Assembly: GCA_022579005.1 (NCBI GenBank) | Contig: MU401998.1 | Location: 1 to 11,666 of the forward strand | DNA length: 11,666 nt | DNA from: Poronia punctata | Lineage: Eukaryota > Ascomycota > Sordariomycetes > Xylariales > Xylariaceae | Direction: 5' to 3' | Shown: positions 9,264 to 11,666 of the stretch, one piece after another | Layout: every line of letters begins with the position of its first letter | Numbering within the stretch: position 1 is the first letter of the stretch | Made by a program: the position numbers and the translations under genes | Notes under the pieces: model-generated | Seen by the model: only the letters and a program-made list of their open reading frames with translations | The model's database searches: none | Told to the model about the DNA's origin: nothing

Positions 9264-9405
9264 ATATAAAATATAAGTAAGTTAGTAAATAAATATAATA
9301 TAATAAACTTTTTTATACTATAAAAATTAAAAAGTACTACTAAAAAACGTATATTTTATAACTTTAACTTATTAAACTAATTAAATTTAAATAAATAAAA
9401 GTTAA

Positions 9406-10760
9406 TATAAGCTATTTTTAAAACTAATATATAAATATATATATTATAATAAAAAAATATATAAATATATTATAAATTTTGCTAAAAAAAAAAATATAAA
9501 ACTAAATATTTTTATACTAGCTTACTATATATTTAATTTAAAGCTTTATATTTTAACTATATTTTACTACTATTTTTAAAATATAACTATATTTTATAGT
9601 TAATATAAATATAATAACTAAAAAATTTAGTATTATATTTTTAAATACTTAATTTTTATAAGCAATAAATATAAAAGTTATTTTAAACTTTTAAATAAAA
9701 TATAACTAAGCATATATAAAAGTTAATTTAACATATATAATAATGCTTTAAAAAACTTTAACTACTATTATAACTTTATTAAAAAAACATAATATATACT
9801 TAAATAATTATTTTAAAATTAATAAAAATAAATATAATATAAACTAAGCATTTTTTAAATATTAAATTTAAGTAACTAAAAATATTAGCTTTAAACTATA
9901 TATAAAACTAATAATAATTATAATATATTTTATAATTTATAAGCTAAAAGCTAAATAATTTAATAACTTATTATAAACTATAGTTACTAAAAAATTAAAC
10001 TAAGCACTTGCTAAAAGTAATAAACTTAAATAAGCAAATAATACTTAAATCTTATAGCTAATATTTAACTTTAAAAAATTAAAAGCTTTAAAAATTATAA
10101 AAAATTTTATAAATAGTTTAAATATAATACTTAAAAATATTTAAATAAAACTAACTAATATAAGTTTACTTTAGTTACTTAAAAACCCTAAATAATATAT
10201 AATTTTTAAATATTAAAAATAATAAGCAAATTACTATAAGTTTAAATATTACTTAATAGTACTTATAATATTAAGTTTAAAAATAATTTAAAACAAGCTA
10301 ACTACTAAGCTATTAACTACTAAGTTAAAAACAAATATAAATAATAAAAAATTGTTAAAACTAAGCTAAATAACTTTTATAAAAAAAAATAAACTAAAAA
10401 CAAGCATAAAAAAGCTTTACTAAAAAACTTAAATTTTTTAACAAAATTAAAAAATTTTTTTTAAAAAACTTTAAGTTATAAAAACAATTATAAAAAATAA
10501 AGTAAAAATTAACCTAATAGCAACAACTAGCAAATATAAATTAAAAAAAGCAGCTATAAAACTATTATAAATTTTAGCATTATTATATAAAAAAAAATAT
10601 AAAGCATATAAAAAAGCTAAGCTTAATTTTAAAAATACTAAAGCACTTAAAAAACATAATAATAACTATATTAATTTATAAGCTAAACATATACTTAAAT
10701 AAAAATTAAATATACTTATTTTAGTATTAATAATAAAAGTTTTTAAAAATTTTATTTAAA
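9406..10760 (+). pseudogene. Unassigned decayed reading frame(s) after the chromodomain
   Basis: I do not recognise the product. Frame 1 is open for 57 codons at 9406-9576 and nearly open to 9783. Frame 2 is clean at 9782-9843, open again at 10082-10141 and stop-poor at 10262-10375. Frame 1 is stop-poor at 10393-10500, and frame 3 is readable at 10551-10760, with pieces such as KKAKLNFKNTKALKKHNNNY at 10608-10667. Such a run of + strand frames is unlikely to be non-coding DNA in this base composition. The early part is rich in Tyr, Ile and Phe and the end is basic. Chromoviruses normally reach the 3' LTR soon after the chromodomain, so this is either an extra ORF of the element or a nested insertion. 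A pogo/Fot-type transposase C-terminus was considered, but the key blocks do not align well. Confidence 0.4.
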
Positions 10761-11131
10761 AATATAAAAATACTTTAAACAAAGTTATAAAACGTACTAA
10801 TAAACTTATAAAATATATAACTAATATAAATATAACTATTATAAAACTAAAAACTTAAATTTAAAAGCTTAAAAACATACTAGCTAACAAGCATACTTAA
10901 AACAAAGCACAAAATTATATAAAAATTTTTAAAAAAAAACTAAAAATAATAAATAAACTTTTTATAAAAATTAAACTAACTTTTTAAAGTTAAATTACTA
11001 GTATACTTTTAAACAAAATTTTAAAGATTGTAATATATAGCTTTTATAAACAATAGCTTTTTAGCTTTTATAAACGCTAAATATAACAAAAAAAACAATA
11101 TAAAAACAAAAACGTTTTTAGTTTTTTTTTT
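10761..11131 (+). other. 3' untranslated part of the element, no gene seen
   Basis: A-rich on the + strand to about 11060, then T-rich at 11118-11131. No frame stays open for long, and no recognisable terminator or repeat is visible. Confidence 0.45.
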
Positions 11132-11142
11132 AAAAAAAGCAG
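11132..11142 (+). other. Polypurine tract
   Basis: AAAAAAAGCAG lies directly against the 3' LTR start. A purine run in this place primes plus-strand synthesis in LTR retrotransposons. The single C interrupts it. No purine or pyrimidine run adjoins the inner end of the 5' LTR, which supports + orientation of the element. Confidence 0.6.
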
Positions 11143-11321
11143 TATTAATAAGTTTATAAACTATTTATATAACATAGCTATTTAGTAAATCTTATTATAT
11201 AACCTAAAATTACAAAACCTTAAATAGATCTTAAAATAAAACCTCTAAATTTATAAACCTACCTAGTTTTTTAATTAATTTATTTTTTATATCTTAAATC
11301 TTAGAATTCCTAGTGCTATTA
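11143..11321 (+). repeat. 3' LTR
   Basis: Direct repeat of 2473-2651, gap-free, 27 transitions. This copy is the more damaged one (20 sites with T or A where the 5' copy keeps C or G) but retains ACA, ATCTT and TTCCTAG where the 5' copy is changed. The end is taken after GTGCTATTA, the last base shared with the 5' LTR; the true end may be one or two bases away. Confidence 0.93.
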
Positions 11322-11666
11322 TAAAAGGTTTTTAAAAGCTTTGTGCTAGTTTTTATATACTATATACGCTTTTTAACTATTTAGCTAAATTGTTTGCTAG
11401 TATTGTTTTAAGCTTAAATATTAAGTGCTAAAATCTTTAATATAATAAATGCTTTATTAACTAAGTAGTTTATAACTATTTATAATTATAAAAGTTGTTT
11501 ATTTAATTTAATAATAACTACTTATTTTTTATAAACTGCTTACGCTTTTTTTATAAAATACTTAAGCAGCATTTTTAGTATTTTTATATTAAAGCTTTAT
11601 AAATAATAATTAAATATATGCTTAAAATATTTTTTAGTTATAAAAAGCATTAATACTTTACTATTA
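11322..11666. other. Right flank of the retrotransposon, decayed
   Basis: It does not continue the 42-bp repeats or the reading frame of the left flank in any way I can see. Frame 2 of the + strand is open at about 11342-11418 and then closes. GC is slightly higher than inside the element (TTGTGCTAG, TACGC, AAGCAGC survive). No gene is recognised. Confidence 0.45.

Larger units (their letters stand above)
4921..9270 (+). pseudogene. pol: Decayed pol polyprotein (protease-RT-RNase H-integrase-chromodomain)
   Basis: Frame 1 can be followed from about 4921 to about 8930 without a net frameshift, with family motifs in correct order and spacing. The longest clean runs include 6859-7038 (60 codons). 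In-frame TAA/TAG sit mostly where Gln, Arg or Trp is expected in gypsy pol. The frame then changes to 2 (8942-9000, reading YKVKDFIY, as in the integrase C-terminal part YKVGDxVY) and to 3 (9123-9270, chromodomain), so two small indels fall in the last 400 bp. Typical substitutions are Asp to Asn, Glu to Lys, Pro to Leu or Phe, Ser to Leu or Phe, Gly to Lys or Ser, Ala to Ile or Val, and His to Tyr, all expected from C-to-T and G-to-A change. The polyprotein was probably continuous with or just downstream of gag. Domain entries follow. Confidence 0.9.
2473..11321 (+). mobile_element. RIP-inactivated Ty3/gypsy chromovirus, full length (about 8.85 kb)
   Basis: Two 179-bp direct repeats enclose about 8.5 kb whose + strand frame 1 still shows the gypsy order protease, RT, RNase H, integrase, then a chromodomain. 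This order (integrase after RNase H) separates gypsy from copia. A purine tract directly before the right repeat also gives + orientation. The LTRs begin TACTAATAGG/TATTAATAAG, consistent with an ancestral TG start after RIP, and share sequence up to GTGCTATTA. I see no matching target-site duplication: the left flank ends GTTTAG and the right flank begins TAAAAGG. The element is longer than usual because of a roughly 1.8-kb stretch after the chromodomain. No reading frame is intact, so it cannot move by itself. Confidence 0.93.

Noticed and set aside
9406..9790. Pogo/Fot1-type transposase C-terminus
   Set aside because: INFAKKKNI-like text resembles the strand before the PPH(T/S)xxxQPLD block, but that block itself does not align with acceptable RIP changes.
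11132..11142. Element on the minus strand with the right repeat as 5' LTR
   Set aside because: The purine tract, domain order and all readable frames are on the + strand.
1..11666. Mitochondrial, apicoplast or Plasmodium-like AT-rich DNA
   Set aside because: No conserved mitochondrial gene, rRNA or tRNA is visible; the gypsy chromovirus with transition-only LTR differences fits RIP in a fungal nuclear genome much better.

Overview
The window is extremely AT-rich (roughly 10-15% G+C by eye) and is crowded with TAA/TAG in every frame. It has no intact gene, tRNA or rRNA. This texture, with TpA in excess and almost all TpG/CpA lost outside TGC and GCA, is what repeat-induced point mutation (RIP) leaves in a filamentous ascomycete. 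Two direct repeats 8,670 bp apart differ only by C/T and G/A transitions, which supports RIP directly. I therefore read the window as a heterochromatic, gene-poor AT-rich block of a Pezizomycotina nuclear genome. The species cannot be named from the sequence.

Layout. Positions 1-840 hold nothing I recognise. Positions 841-2280 carry a long stop-poor reading frame on the + strand (frame 2, with one clean 83-codon open run). It is the remnant of an unidentified protein gene or another transposon. It is followed by a (ATT)9 microsatellite and a 42-bp (14-codon) minisatellite that runs up to the retrotransposon. Positions 2473-11321 are one complete but dead Ty3/gypsy LTR retrotransposon of the chromovirus type, on the + strand. 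It has 179-bp LTRs, a decayed gag region, and a pol region whose main frame (frame 1) can still be followed for about 4 kb. In order, pol holds a probable retropepsin, reverse transcriptase, RNase H, integrase (zinc finger plus DDE core) and a chromodomain. Frame changes occur only near the end: frame 2 near 8940 and frame 3 near 9120. Positions 9406-10760 hold a further stop-poor stretch between the chromodomain and the 3' LTR that normal chromoviruses do not have. Positions 11322-11666 are the right flank.

Nothing here encodes a working product. When intact, the element would have made Gag particles, cut its polyprotein with the protease, copied its RNA with RT/RNase H and inserted with integrase. 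Chromodomains of such elements are thought to steer insertion to heterochromatin. Every catalytic acidic residue I can locate in RT, RNase H and integrase now reads Asn or Lys because of G-to-A change. The most unusual points are the mutation context (C after G is never hit in the LTR comparison, C after T is hit most), a less mutated patch across the 5' LTR junction, and the two unassigned decayed reading frames on either side of the pol remnant.
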